A stretch of DNA of 64,000 bases from Anaerobiospirillum thomasii. Its GTDB lineage: Bacteria; Pseudomonadota; Gammaproteobacteria; Enterobacterales; Succinivibrionaceae. Made by a program: the position numbers and the translations under genes. The notes beneath the pieces are model-generated. The model did not search any database. It had not been told where the DNA came from and was given only the letters and a program-made list of their open reading frames with translations. Positions 52,389 to 61,771 of the stretch are shown piece after piece (position 1 is the stretch's first letter; each line of letters begins with the position of its first letter). Where the stretch lies: contig NZ_UAPU01000006.1 in the NCBI RefSeq assembly GCF_900445255.1, positions 1 through 64,000 of the forward strand, given 5' to 3'.

Positions 52389-52676
52389 GGCATTTCTAAA
52401 ACTGTCTTTTCCTAAATCATAGCAAAGCATCTGTACCTTTTTCTGCATTTTTCAACGTAAGGTAACCTCTATTTCCAAATTTTTAACAAAAAATAGGCCC
52501 AGACTGGGTTTTGACAAAAAGTGAGCAGAATGTGGTGACTTTAAAGAAGAGCAAGAGGAATCAATAAAAGATAGGCAGAAAACTCGACAAAGATATGAGC
52601 TAAATTAATGACAGATTAATAGAGCACTGACAATTATCTAACATATTGGCGTCATATGTCACATAATATGTAAATT

Positions 52677-52787
52677 AAAGGAACACGCTCCTTTTGTCTA
52701 AAAAGAACATGCTCCTTTAATTAAAAGAACATGCTCCTTTAATTAAAAGAACATGTTCTTTTAACTTGTACCTTTAAATGTTCCTTT
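52677..52787. repeat. Array of 18-bp KfrA-type sites
   Basis: Near-palindromic 18-mers: 52677-52694 (AAAGGAACACGCTCCTTT), 52701-52718 and 52723-52740 (both AAAAGAACATGCTCCTTT), 52745-52762 (AAAAGAACATGTTCTTTT, perfect palindrome), and a decayed half at about 52775-52787. Starts are 24, 22 and 22 bp apart, so successive sites lie on nearly the same face of the helix. The same sequence lies upstream of the KfrA-like gene (53449-53466). Confidence 0.75.
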
Positions 52788-52825
52788 AATTGTAATTTTT
52801 TGATTATAATCAAGTGGATACTCAA

Positions 52826-52852
52826 CAAAAAAGGCCAGCTTTTAAGCCAGCC
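52826..52852 (-). terminator. Terminator of the KfrA-like gene
   Basis: On the minus strand GGCTGGCTTAAAAGCTGGCC (52852-52833) folds into a stem with two G-U pairs and is followed by TTTTTTG. It lies 20 nt after the KfrA-like stop and before the site array. Confidence 0.5.
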
Positions 52853-52872
52853 CTTGTCTACTTTACCCAGTT

Positions 52873-53427
52873 TTATTTACCAAGCCTGGCTATAGCCTCC
52901 AGTATAGCCTGCTGCTTGTCATCGCTTTGCTGCTCCAGCCGCTTGGTTAAATGTGCGTTGGTCTTGGTTTGCTCCGCTAAAAGAGACTCAAGCTCTTTTA
53001 TCCTTTCATCCTTTTTAGCAATTTGAGCATCTTGCTCTTTTAGCTTCTCCTGAGCTAGATGCAGCTCCTTTTGTGCCTCTGACATAAGCTCACCTATTTC
53101 CTTATGCTTTGCATCATACTCATTTTGCAGTCGGGTTCTGTCGGCATTGATCTTATCTCTAAAAGACTCAAACAGGTTTAATGCCACCCTTTGCATGTCC
53201 TGCTGGAAGCTTTCTGGCATAGTTTCATTAAAACTGGCCTCCATAATGGTTTTATTGTACTGACGCATAAATGCTGATATGGTTTTATTAGCGCCTCCGA
53301 CAAGCTCTTTAATAGCACGTATAGTCAGTTTTTTACCTTGCTTATTAAGGGTAGATACAGCCTCATCAAATTTCTCTTTGGTCAGATCGTCACGAAAAGC
53401 TTTTTTATCTGATTTAGATGTTGTCAT
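52873..53427 (-). CDS. KfrA-like DNA-binding coiled-coil protein, 184 aa
   Basis: The first ~60 residues fit the KfrA N-terminal DNA-binding domain (TKEKFDEAVSTLNKQG, TIRAIKELVGGANKTISAFM with the helix-turn-helix in the second part). Residues ~85-170 form a long coiled coil (DAKHKEIGELMSEAQKEL, LKEQDAQIAKKDERIKEL). KfrA is a plasmid protein that binds its own promoter and contributes to stability. The 18-bp palindrome AAAAGAGCATGCTCTTTT lies directly before this gene and an array of the same site directly after it, so this protein is the likely ligand. It is an unusual passenger for an IS21-like element. Confidence 0.8.
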   Translation of the reverse strand: MTTSKSDKKAFRDDLTKEKFDEAVSTLNKQGKKLTIRAIKELVGGANKTISAFMRQYNKTIMEASFNETMPESFQQDMQRVALNLFESFRDKINADRTRLQNEYDAKHKEIGELMSEAQKELHLAQEKLKEQDAQIAKKDERIKELESLLAEQTKTNAHLTKRLEQQSDDKQQAILEAIARLGK

Positions 53428-53448
53428 AATAATTATTCTCCAGGTTTT

Positions 53449-53466
53449 AAAAGAGCATGCTCTTTT
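53449..53466. promoter_or_regulatory. 18-bp operator palindrome before kfrA-like gene
   Basis: AAAAGAGCATGCTCTTTT is a perfect 18-bp palindrome in the 42-nt gap between istB (stop 53470) and the KfrA-like start (53427). It is the same motif as the downstream array. Confidence 0.7.
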
Positions 53467-53469
53467 GAT

Positions 53470-54225
53470 TTAATCTTCATCAACAGAAGTACGGCGGGAA
53501 GTGCCTGGTACAATAAGTGTGTAATTATTGTTAGAGCATCGCTCAACAATAGATTCTGACAGTGAATCACCATCAATACCTCCTTTTAAAATATCAATCC
53601 AGGCATCTGGGGATTTTTGAGAGAGAATCACTGTGCTCTTTTTGCCATATCGCTTGTCCAGAATGTCAAATAAAATGCTTTTCTCGTCAGCATCATATGG
53701 GGTGAGGCAGAAGTCGTCCAGGATAAGCATGCTTTTACCTGTTATAACTTTTAACTTGGTGGCGTAGCTTGCAGAGCCTAAATTCATGTGCAGGTTGGCT
53801 ATAATGTCTTTGGTTGAGTAGTATAAAGTTGAGTTGCCAAGACAGCAGTTGCGTCTCCCTAAAGCTGAAGCAATAAAGGTTTTACCAGATCCAGCTTTAC
53901 CGTATATGGTCAGGTTGTAGCACTTTTCTACAAACTCAAGAGAGCTTAAGCTATCTATCTTATTGATAAATGTAGGGTCACTGCGTTCTAGATCTTTTAA
54001 TATCATGCAAAGCTCTGCCTTTACCGGCAGTCTAGAAGCTTTAATTAAAGACTCCTGACGTCTTTTATTTCTTGTATTCTGCTCAGCTGTGAGCATATTG
54101 GTCAAAATGGTATCAATGCTGGTGGCCTCCAGCTCCTGAGGGTTGTTTACATATGCATTAAACTGCTCTAAAGCTCCCCTCATATCCAGCTCACGTAATA
54201 AAGATTGAATATTTGTAAGTGACAT
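53470..54225 (-). CDS. istB: IstB-like transposition ATPase, 251 aa
   Basis: DnaA/DnaC-type AAA+ ATPase with the IstB layout: helical N-terminus, NLTIYGKAGSGKTFIASALG (Walker A, ~103-122), KSMLILDDFCLTPYD (Walker B, ~163-177), ILDKRYGKKSTVILSQ sensor 1, and SIVERCSNNNYTLIV near the end. It helps IstA choose targets in IS21 transposition. It starts 9 nt after the istA stop, in the normal order istA-istB. Confidence 0.92.
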   Translation of the reverse strand: MSLTNIQSLLRELDMRGALEQFNAYVNNPQELEATSIDTILTNMLTAEQNTRNKRRQESLIKASRLPVKAELCMILKDLERSDPTFINKIDSLSSLEFVEKCYNLTIYGKAGSGKTFIASALGRRNCCLGNSTLYYSTKDIIANLHMNLGSASYATKLKVITGKSMLILDDFCLTPYDADEKSILFDILDKRYGKKSTVILSQKSPDAWIDILKGGIDGDSLSESIVERCSNNNYTLIVPGTSRRTSVDED

Positions 54226-54234
54226 AATTAACTC

Positions 54235-56067
54235 CTAGCTAAGTTGATTTTTTATATAAGCAAAGCGCTCATCGTATACAGCATGGCCATTTAAAAATTC
54301 TTTAGGCCTAGATTGGTTCTCAGAACCCTGCGTAGATGAGGTTTGTGATGTGATTTCTTTTTGAGGCAATGGCCAGAGCATGAGATCGCAATGTCCTAAG
54401 ATGACAGCTTCACCAAGGGCCATATAGGTCTTGTCATTGTAGACGTCATCATAATTGTATATGGCAGGCTTTTCATATCTCTCCCATATCTTTATAAGCT
54501 CAGAACATATGATACTGTCAAAGCCTTTGTACATATGCTCTTTGACGCAGCGATCAAAGATGCTGTAGTGAGCTTTATTGGCTTTAACAATGGTCAGGAA
54601 TTTGTGTATATATCTTATTTTGTCAGCATATCCATATTTGCAGTGCGTGAGCTGGAAATCACACCAGCTTTTAACATGCTCCCCAATAGCTTCTGCCCAC
54701 TCCAACAGTAAATCTTCTTGATTTTTTATGCTAAAGATGTCATATATAAGGTGTTGTTTTTCAATAACACCATGGATGGCTGACAGGCCTTTTACGCCAT
54801 CCATTCTTTTATAACTTACAATAACAGTATCAAGGCTTAAAAAACTAACTGTCTGATTAGTGGTATGCACTGTGACTTTCTGTCCAATCCATTTAGATGG
54901 TATTGCGTATGTATGATCTTCAAAAGTAAAGCGGGCAGTCTCAGACACTGTTATAATGAAGCTTTCAAAGAACCTGTAATCCCATGAGGCAGGCTGTTGC
55001 AATAAACCTTTTTCAATATCAAAAAGCTCCTTTCTTGAGCTCTTCATGCCCCTTACCTTGCATTCATTCATCCTGGCAATATGAGGCGCGATAAAAGAGT
55101 TTATCTCATCTAATGAACTGAAAGGATTGCCGTCTTTTACGTGGTTGTTGGCAATAGACAGAGCATAACGGGTAACATACTTTACGGCAGCCTCGACAGC
55201 GCCCTTGTCTTTAGGCCGTCCGCTGCGACAGGTAAAGACCCCTATATTAAAAAACTCTTTAAAATTAATCATCTCATCTGTAAGCTGACCCTGATAACGA
55301 GCAGCCTTCTTAACAGCTGCTTTGAAATTATCAATGCGTATGACATGGGGACAGCCACCAAAATATCTAAAGCTGTCAGCTATGGCATCACACACCACAG
55401 GTTGAGACTGATTGGCAATAGCTTTGACAAAGATATAGCGCGATCCGGTAAGTACAGCCACGATAAATGTGGCATAGTGGGTGGCGCCGTTAACCACATA
55501 GGGCAATCTAACTCCTGTAAAGTCATACTCAGCCTCACCAGCCATTTCATGCTCTTTCATATAGACAGGCTTCTTAATCTGTTTTTCATGCTCCCGCCAT
55601 ATATGGCATACACGAGATAAAGACAAGAAGCTACTCTCTCCACTCTCAACGAGCTCTTTATTTTTTGGATCATTGAAGTAATAAAGTTCAATCACTGACT
55701 TCCTGGTTAAAGCCAGTTTCTTTTGTGACGGTGTCTTTGCCTCAAGATGCGACTTGATATATTTGTCTTGTAGGTAATCTATATCAGGCATAATTTTATT
55801 GTTGCTTTGTACAGGCCTTGTCTTTTTATAGTAGAGTTTATGAAGCTCTTTACTGGTCATACCTCCAATAGACTCTCGGGTTAACTTGAGCTCAGCAACT
55901 TTACGACGCAGACGCTGTGCCGTGCCATGAGAAAACCCCTCATGCTCCAGCTGTGCTGCCGTCATAGTCAGGGCTTTAATTAAAGCCCGCTTTAAGGTAT
56001 CTGGATCCATTTGTCCTCCACTACCAATTTTCTTTTTATGTTTTGCAATGTAATTTATCCTTGGCAT
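54235..56067 (-). CDS. istA: IS21-family IstA-like transposase, 610 aa
   Basis: DDE integrase of IS21 type. Catalytic residues: Asp in MAGEAEYDFTGVRL (~183), Asp in HVIRIDNFKAAVKK (~243) and Glu in PKDKGAVEAAVKYV (~290). An N-terminal domain with TAAQLEHEGFSHGTAQRLRRKVAELKL binds DNA. At 610 residues it is longer than classical IstA (about 390-510), mainly through extended N- and C-terminal parts. The start lies about 210 bp inside the right end of the element. No stop or frameshift is visible. Confidence 0.9.
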   Translation of the reverse strand: MPRINYIAKHKKKIGSGGQMDPDTLKRALIKALTMTAAQLEHEGFSHGTAQRLRRKVAELKLTRESIGGMTSKELHKLYYKKTRPVQSNNKIMPDIDYLQDKYIKSHLEAKTPSQKKLALTRKSVIELYYFNDPKNKELVESGESSFLSLSRVCHIWREHEKQIKKPVYMKEHEMAGEAEYDFTGVRLPYVVNGATHYATFIVAVLTGSRYIFVKAIANQSQPVVCDAIADSFRYFGGCPHVIRIDNFKAAVKKAARYQGQLTDEMINFKEFFNIGVFTCRSGRPKDKGAVEAAVKYVTRYALSIANNHVKDGNPFSSLDEINSFIAPHIARMNECKVRGMKSSRKELFDIEKGLLQQPASWDYRFFESFIITVSETARFTFEDHTYAIPSKWIGQKVTVHTTNQTVSFLSLDTVIVSYKRMDGVKGLSAIHGVIEKQHLIYDIFSIKNQEDLLLEWAEAIGEHVKSWCDFQLTHCKYGYADKIRYIHKFLTIVKANKAHYSIFDRCVKEHMYKGFDSIICSELIKIWERYEKPAIYNYDDVYNDKTYMALGEAVILGHCDLMLWPLPQKEITSQTSSTQGSENQSRPKEFLNGHAVYDERFAYIKNQLS

Positions 56068-56278
56068 AAAGCCTCCTTTAAAAATTGGAGACTCTAAGAT
56101 ACCAAAGATGCCAATGTAAGAACGAAGGAGAGGAAATGTTAGTTTTTGTTACTATGATTTGAAACAAAACTTCAAATCGAGGGGAGCTAAAAATTGACCG
56201 CAGGTTTAGGTGCAAATAGAGCACTGAAATACAAGTTCATGTTCCGACTCTTCGGATCTTCTTGCACAATATTCAACA

Positions 56279-57316
56279 CAATTCATATTTTGGCAACCTA
56301 TATGCTTGAGAGTTAGACAGAGCCTCAATAACCTCAAGGGCTTGCTTATACCTGCTAAGAGAAACACCAACAATGAGTTTTAGCCCAGCATTGTCAAGAA
56401 AAGTAATACCTTTCTGGCTAAAGAAACCTCTGTCAAAGGTGCAGACATTGCGCGTGCTGATACCAAGACGCTTGGCATCATTGATTACGTATGGTAGTTG
56501 CGTAGAATCATTCAGAGAGCCATTGTACATTGAATAATACAGTGGCTTTTTACTTTTTATACTTGAGAACATGCCAAGATTAACCTGTGGCAAATCCTCT
56601 TTATCTCTGTTATAACCAAACTCAGCATGCTGTATCTCTTGTGCATATGAGGAAAATGAAGTTACGTCGTAACATATTGCCTCATTCAGATCCATATGTT
56701 TTTTCAGCCATAATTCGAAAAATGAATCTATATCTTCCTGTTCACAAAGAGAAAACAGCCTTGATATTGTTAAATCTCTAACAGAGCCAATCTCAGGCTC
56801 ATCAAAGACAAATGTCTTTGAAAAGTCATCAATATTACTCATGGTTGAATCACCAGAGGCTATAAGACATGCTGTTGCAGTTAAATAGTCAGACTCTTTT
56901 TTATCAAAGATCTTTTTTATACAGTCGCTCAAACCTGTATTTTCAAAAATCTTTTTTAATATCAGAGAGCTGCCTTTAACAACATCACCATTAACTACAG
57001 GTACACCATGAGAAATAGATGTAATCTTTGAACCTCTTTTTTGCTTTTTAGCTTTACGCTCTTCCTTTTTATCTAATACCACCTGAGGGATGGCCGTACC
57101 GGTAATAGCAAAATATTTGTCATTAGGGTGAAACAGTGTTGGATCAGTCTCACTGACTCGACCAACGATAACAGACTTATTGCGGGACTGTCCTTTTTCA
57201 TTTCTAAAAAAGGAAGTGTACATATACAGATATTTAATAGGCCTGCCACCACGTATTTCAGACTGTGTATAGCACCTGCTTTGAGGAACAGCATATGTTA
57301 TTTCGTAATAAATCAT
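56279..57316 (-). pseudogene. IS1634-type transposase, N-terminal part (split)
   Basis: From ATG 57316 (MIYYEITYAVPQSRC; GGGG upstream) 346 codons encode the N-terminal part of an IS1634-type DDE transposase, with acidic residues in ICYDVTSFSSYAQ (~222) and CTFDRGFFSQKG (~295). The frame ends artificially 3 codons into the inserted element (ELC-stop). Removal of 48259-56278 plus one CAATT fuses PKYEL to SEYPGIYG of the C-terminal part at 47552-48253. Confidence 0.88.
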
Positions 57317-57633
57317 GAAAAGCCCCCTAAAATCACTACTATACAAATAACTATAAACCGATAATATATAGTATACACAAAAACAATAAAAAAGCAATGA
57401 GTTTTTACTAAAAAAAAATCATTGCTAACAGTAAATTATTTAATAAATAATAAGTAAATATAAATGGCCGAGCAAACTACTATATATTGCATGAAAAATT
57501 TAGGTTAAAACTCCTGTAAAGGATTAAGTTGCAACTATTGTAGTATAGAGGGCACAGAAGCTATTGAATTGGATACAGTAAAGTCTATCTATGTTCTGAT
57601 AATAATAAGATTTAACAGTAATACCCTGAGATG

Positions 57634-57767
57634 AAATCTCCTGATTCATTCTGTCATAATCAGCGCTTTTAAATCCTTTATTGCTCATGACCCACTCCTA
57701 TATATCTGGTATGGGTCTATTATTACAAGCAGGAAGGATGACGTCTGAGGGATCATGGATATCTTAC
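57634..57767 (-). repeat. Left arm of 134-bp inverted repeat
   Basis: Read on the minus strand from 57767 to 57634 this matches 60068-60201 at about 126 of 134 positions without gaps. It contains TATATAGGAG and an ATG (57688) starting MSNKGFKSADYDRMNQEIS, which continues open to about 57560. The two arms face outwards from the sugar genes between them. The remaining intergenic sequence 57317-57633 and 57768-57849 shows nothing I can support. Confidence 0.75.
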
Positions 57768-57849
57768 AAAATATCTATTCAAACAAATTTTTAATTTTCA
57801 CTTATCTTTGCACTTTCTCCAATACTATTATCTGTACCCAAGAATAGTA

Positions 57850-58278
57850 TCAATTAGTAGCCATTTCATTTTTAAAATCATCATATGATCTAATATAGTC
57901 AGACTCATTATAAAAGTCACTGGCCAATACCAGCAATACAGCATCTGGAGAAAAATCAAACATTTCTCGCCACACAAGTCCTTCCATATAGAGCCCTTGA
58001 GATGGAGAGTTTAAACTATGAGTTTCTATTTTATCTTGATATTCACACTTAATATTTACACTTCCTGATACGCATATTAATAGCTGTTTTAATTTTTTAT
58101 GGGCATGAAATCCCCTAGCCACATCTGTTTTTGTTCCAAAAATATAATATATTCTCTTGATTTCAAAAGGTACTTCTTTTAGGTTCTCTACAGCAATTAG
58201 TGAACCTCTATCATCACCTTTTATATCAAGCTCAACCTCATAAACTTTAGATACTGCCATTTTTATCTTAATACTCAT
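57850..58278 (-). CDS. dTDP-6-deoxyhexose 3,4-ketoisomerase (FdtA/WxcM-like cupin)
   Basis: 142-residue single cupin with the WxcM-C/FdtA pattern: [31 protein letters not shown], then [19 protein letters not shown] with the catalytic His pair (~57-59), [40 protein letters not shown] near the end. Members shift the keto group of dTDP-4-keto-6-deoxyglucose to C3. It overlaps the aminotransferase gene by 11 nt. FdtA (galacto) and QdtA (gluco) products cannot be told apart by eye. Confidence 0.88.
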   Translation of the reverse strand: MSIKIKMAVSKVYEVELDIKGDDRGSLIAVENLKEVPFEIKRIYYIFGTKTDVARGFHAHKKLKQLLICVSGSVNIKCEYQDKIETHSLNSPSQGLYMEGLVWREMFDFSPDAVLLVLASDFYNESDYIRSYDDFKNEMATN

Positions 58279-59353
58279 TTAGTACAGAAATAATTTTATT
58301 AACCTCTTGTTCTGTCAACACAGGAGACATAGGTACAGAGATAATTGTATCAGCTATTTTCTCTGTTATTGGTAAAGAAAAACCATTCATTTCTTTATAG
58401 GCATTCTGTTTGTGTGGAGGAATTGGATAGTGAATCACTGTTTGGATTTCATGTTCTGTCAGATATTGCTGAAGCTCATCTCTTTTTTCTGTACGAAGTG
58501 TAAATAAATGCCAGACAGACTCTAGATCAGGTGTAACTTTTGGAAGTATAAGTTTTTCATTCTTGATATTGTGCAAATACTGTTTAGCAATTGCTCTTCT
58601 TTTGTTATTGTCCTCATCAAGATATTTGAGTTTTACATCTAGAATTGCAGCCTGTATTTCATCGAGCCTAGAGTTTACACCTTTATAGATATGATGATAT
58701 TTATAGTCAGAACCGTAGTTTGCAAGAGCTTTAACTCTGTTGTAAATGTTCTCATCGTTTGTGACAACAGCGCCACCATCACCAAGACATCCTAAATTCT
58801 TTCCTGGATAGAAGGAAAAAGCCGCAGCGTCAGAAAGATTGCCAACTCTATTTCCATTATAAATAGCACCATGCGCTTGGGCGCAATCTTCAAAAACTTT
58901 TAAATTATACTGTTTAGCAATCGTATTGATTTGATTCATATCAGCGACAGAACCATACAAATGCACTGCCATAATAGCCTTGGTCTTTTGACTTATATGC
59001 CTATCAATCAGTAAAGGATCAATATTATAGGTCTTTATATCAGGTTCAACCAGGATGGGAGTACATCCGCAGGCTGTGATAGATAAAATAGTTGCTATAT
59101 ATGTATTTGCAGGAACTATAATTTCATCGCCTGGACCAAAGCCATGCGCTTTTATGAGCAATGTAAGAGCATCAAGTCCATTGGCAACACCAACACAATA
59201 CTTTACTCCACAAAAGTCGGCAAAATTTTTACAAAACTTTGTATTTGCTTCTCCACCTATATACCATCCAGAGTTTATAACGTTGTTTATTGCCTGATCT
59301 ATCTCTGTACGATACCGCTCATTTATAGCATGTAAATCTAAAAATTTAATCAT
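58268..59353 (-). CDS. DegT/DnrJ-family sugar 3-aminotransferase
   Basis: 361-residue PLP enzyme of the DegT/DnrJ/EryC1 family. [19 protein letters not shown] and [15 protein letters not shown] are in the N-terminal half, [14 protein letters not shown] (~157) holds the PLP-binding Asp, and [21 protein letters not shown] (~178-198) the Schiff-base lysine. C-terminal [12 protein letters not shown] is typical of FdtB/QdtB-like enzymes. With the neighbouring ketoisomerase it should make a dTDP-3-amino-3,6-dideoxyhexose. Between the acyltransferase and the isomerase in one minus-strand operon. Confidence 0.92.
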   Translation of the reverse strand: MIKFLDLHAINERYRTEIDQAINNVINSGWYIGGEANTKFCKNFADFCGVKYCVGVANGLDALTLLIKAHGFGPGDEIIVPANTYIATILSITACGCTPILVEPDIKTYNIDPLLIDRHISQKTKAIMAVHLYGSVADMNQINTIAKQYNLKVFEDCAQAHGAIYNGNRVGNLSDAAAFSFYPGKNLGCLGDGGAVVTNDENIYNRVKALANYGSDYKYHHIYKGVNSRLDEIQAAILDVKLKYLDEDNNKRRAIAKQYLHNIKNEKLILPKVTPDLESVWHLFTLRTEKRDELQQYLTEHEIQTVIHYPIPPHKQNAYKEMNGFSLPITEKIADTIISVPMSPVLTEQEVNKIISVLNEY

Positions 59354-59416
59354 TTTTGCCTCTACAGATATATTCTATAGGTGTTATAACAATATTGTTT
59401 GCTAAGTACAATAACG

Positions 59417-59866
59417 CTATTTTACAACTTCATGGGCAGGGTTGCCCACAACAATTGTATTTGGCTTTACATCTTTTACAACGACACTCCCGGCACCTAT
59501 CATTGCATTTTCACCAATTGTAATTCCTGGCAGGATAGTAGCATTAGCTCCTATTGATGCTCCTTTCTTCACTTTAGTGTACATAAGTTTAAAGTCATTG
59601 TTTTTAGACCTTGGAAATATATCATTGCAAAAAGTTACATTAGGTCCAATAAACACGTTATCTTCTATAATTATACCATCCCATAGCTGTACACCACATT
59701 TAACAGTAACGTTATCTCCTATAACTACTTGATTCTCAATAAAAACGTGTGAGCAGATATTGCAATTATCTCCTATTTTAGCGTTTGGAAGAACAACGCA
59801 ATACTGCCATATATTGGTATTAAGCCCTATATTTTTTGTCTGTACATCAGATAATTGATGAATCAT
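59417..59866 (-). CDS. Hexapeptide-repeat N-acyltransferase (FdtC/QdtC-like)
   Basis: 149 residues of left-handed beta-helix repeats: [28 protein letters not shown] at the start, [15 protein letters not shown], then [29 protein letters not shown] and the closing [14 protein letters not shown]. The family N-acetylates aminosugars such as dTDP-3-amino-3,6-dideoxyhexose. It precedes the aminotransferase by 63 nt; together the three genes cover the ketoisomerase, transaminase and acylation steps. rmlA and rmlB, needed to supply the substrate, are not in the window. Confidence 0.88.
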   Translation of the reverse strand: MIHQLSDVQTKNIGLNTNIWQYCVVLPNAKIGDNCNICSHVFIENQVVIGDNVTVKCGVQLWDGIIIEDNVFIGPNVTFCNDIFPRSKNNDFKLMYTKVKKGASIGANATILPGITIGENAMIGAGSVVVKDVKPNTIVVGNPAHEVVK

Positions 59867-60067
59867 AGTTTTATCCTACCTATATATTTGTTAAAAGATA
59901 TACACAAAACCGTAAAACTATTCATATCCATGATTTTAACAAACTGTAAATTGTGCTTCAAATGCTGATGTGCATGCGCCTTCCTCCCTCATTTTGAGTA
60001 CTGAATCTGCAGTATTTAGGTTTTCTTGTTTTTTACGCGACTGAAGGCTCATCTTATAAAGATGCGT

Positions 60068-60201
60068 GTAAGATATTCATGACCCCTTAGACGTCATCCA
60101 TCCTGCTTGTAATACTAGACCCATACCAGATATATAGGAGAGGGTCATGAGCTATAAAGGATTTAAAAGCGCTGATTATGAAAGAATGAATCAGGAGATT
60201 T
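60068..60201 (+). repeat. Right arm of 134-bp inverted repeat with short ORF start
   Basis: Inverse of 57634-57767, about 8 differences. Contains ATG 60147 starting MSYKGFKSADYERMNQEICN, stopped by TAG at 60207-60209, so the coding part is decayed. The protein start resembles no family I can name with confidence; an IS66-type accessory gene is possible because an IS66 remnant follows at 60508. The stretch 59867-60067 and 60210-60475 holds no other supported feature. Confidence 0.7.
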
Positions 60202-60475
60202 GTAACTAGTAACTATTGCGACCCTAGATTGTAAAACCAAGTCAGATTACTATAACTCCGATGGGGAAACCCATAGGATCTGCCTTGTTGCAAAATAGAT
60301 TAGAGTAGCCATGCCGGCTTTGATATATGGCTATAGACGGTCAGCAGCTCGAGTGCAGAGAGTGTAGGATCATTAGAGGCTTTTATTCAAATGCATGCTT
60401 TGATAAAAAGCCTTGTTATCAGAGGTAAATTTTTCAGCAGCGCTTAATATAAGACACATTTAATCACTTATATAG

Positions 60476-60505
60476 GCCTTGGCTCACAAAGAGCCGAGGC
60501 TTGGT
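60476..60505 (-). terminator. Stem-loop downstream of IS66 remnant
   Basis: GCCTTGGCTC (60476-60485), loop ACAAA, GAGCCGAGGC (60491-60500), a 10-bp stem with one G-T pair directly after the IS66 transposase stop on the minus strand. Confidence 0.45.
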
Positions 60506-60507
60506 TA

Positions 60508-61506
60508 TCATTCTCCACGACTTAAGATCAGAGTCTTGAAATCGTATGGGGTAAGTCCTTCATAGCTGATTTCATCAAATATGTTCTTATTAGCCTTATC
60601 ATACAGCCAAATGCGGATCTTTACTTTATTGTCCCCATCTTCAATAGTTTCTGTTCTTGATTTTGGCAGTGAAACTGCATGTGACTGCATACCTTCGAGC
60701 ATTAGTTTCTGCACAATTCTATATCTGATATTGGCCATAAGCCATAATGTATACTGCGTAAATGATACATTATTCATTGTACAGGTATTGGCAATAGTCA
60801 GGTGATCTGCAAAAGCCTGAGCACTGTCCGGGTGATTTAAAAACTGGAAACTGTGACGCGCACAGGCTCCCAGCCTTATAGCTCTTTCAGCTGCTGATGG
60901 GGATAGCTCTATATGTGGTTTATCTACAAACTCTCTGAGCTTTGTCTCCTGATTGAGCAGATAGATAAGAGGACCAGAGACAGCATGCTGATTTGATTTT
61001 CTGTATTTGACACGGCCATGGCGACTGCCAGAGCATTTAATAACTATATTGCCATTTTCTCTGATTATGTGTCTTACCACATCAAATATAGCATCCAGCA
61101 CCTTAGAGGATATATTCTTTCTGTACTTTTCTATCTCATCTTCAAATGAGGTGCCTTTAATGATAGTTTCCTGCCAGACGCTGCTGTCTATATAAAACAG
61201 GCAGTTGATGAGGTAATAGACAATAAGACAGTCTCTGTTCAGAGCAGATAAAGATTTTGCACCTTTATTCTTTTGCTCATATTTTCTCAGGTTCTCCATA
61301 AAAGCACTCATCTAACAGCCATCTGGCAACAGATATTGATTGTAGATTTTAAGCAGTCCTGATTCAGTTAAATAGCGGTGCAGAGGTCGTCTGGCATGGG
61401 TCCAGCACGAGGCATGGCAGATATCTATGCCGGCCTTTTTAAACTCCTCGACGGCAGCATCATAACCTGCGTAGCCATCAGTGGTTATAGTATTAATTGA
61501 CCCTGA
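60508..61506 (-). pseudogene. IS66-family transposase remnant
   Basis: The 61506-61312 part reads INTITTDGYAGYDAAVEEF...CHASCWTHARRPLHRYL, the central DDE_Tnp_IS66 segment (first/second Asp region and the CWaHaRR box). A TAG at 61314-61312 interrupts the frame, which continues without shift into 60508-61311, containing the C-terminal signature SPSAAERAIRLGACARHSFQF and ANTCTMNNVSFTQYTLWLMANIR. The N-terminal half is missing. It is therefore a truncated gene with an in-frame amber codon, not functional unless suppressed. Confidence 0.8.
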
Positions 61507-61771
61507 GATCGCAGGTTAAAAATACCTAGTTTTTTTATTTTTCTTTATCCTACCAAAAATTCCTTGTTATCAATCAAATTTTTTTTGAATTATTTTTCTA
61601 AATGCCTCATATACAGGATCTTAAGCCCTTAAAAAATAAGGAGTTTTTGTATATGGGATAAATATAACTCGTTGTTATATATGAAGTAATGTGACTTACG
61701 GATCAAAAAAAAGGCATAGAATCACTTAAAATTATTATGTATCGAAAAAGCAATAAATTTAAGGAGATTCT
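61507..61771. other. Intergenic junction between IS66 and IS4-like remnants
   Basis: About 265 nt of A+T-rich DNA with no gene. It presumably holds the junction of the IS66 remnant and the left end of the IS4-like element; AAGGAG before 61772 is the ribosome site of the latter's transposase. I cannot place the element ends. Confidence 0.4.

Larger units (their letters stand above)
48619..52643 (-). mobile_element. Nested Tn7/Mu-like transposon, about 4.0 kb
   Basis: The two ends match as inverted repeats over 50 bp: 48619-48668 and the complement of 52594-52643 agree at about 39 of 50 positions, both beginning TGT(G/T)AGATA and containing TGTCA(A/G)TGCTCT and TGTCATTAA. Inside are three genes in one direction: zinc-ribbon protein, DDE transposase and ExeA/TniB-like ATPase. 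I find no target duplication (GTTTT left, TATTG right), so the exact tips are provisional. It sits within the IS21-like element. Confidence 0.6.
48259..56278 (-). mobile_element. IS21-like element with KfrA passenger, 8,020 bp
   Basis: The ends are TGTTGAATATTG (48259-48270) and its inverse ending TCAACA (56278), each followed about 15 bp inside by AGAAGATC. The flanks are CAATT at 48254-48258 and CAATT at 56279-56283, a perfect 5-bp target duplication. The element interrupts an IS1634-type transposase gene whose frame is restored on removal. It carries istA (54235-56067), istB (53470-54225), a KfrA-like gene with its own sites, and, nested, a second transposon (48619-52643). TG...CA ends, several internal repeats and 4-8 bp duplications are typical of IS21 elements. 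Confidence 0.8.

Noticed and set aside
48614-52648. Target duplication for the nested Tn7-like element
   Set aside because: The five bases outside the presumed tips (GTTTT and TATTG) differ; no other tip choice gives a duplication.
47520-57377. TATAGTATACA at 47520-47530 and 57367-57377 as target duplication of the IS1634-type element
   Set aside because: The motif is largely palindromic and AT-rich, and I cannot find matching inverted repeats just inside it, so chance is likely.
59936-60052. 38-aa minus-strand ORF (MSLQSRKKQENLN start)
   Set aside because: Looks coding-like but has no ribosome site and no copy beside the left inverted repeat; could be an IS fragment.
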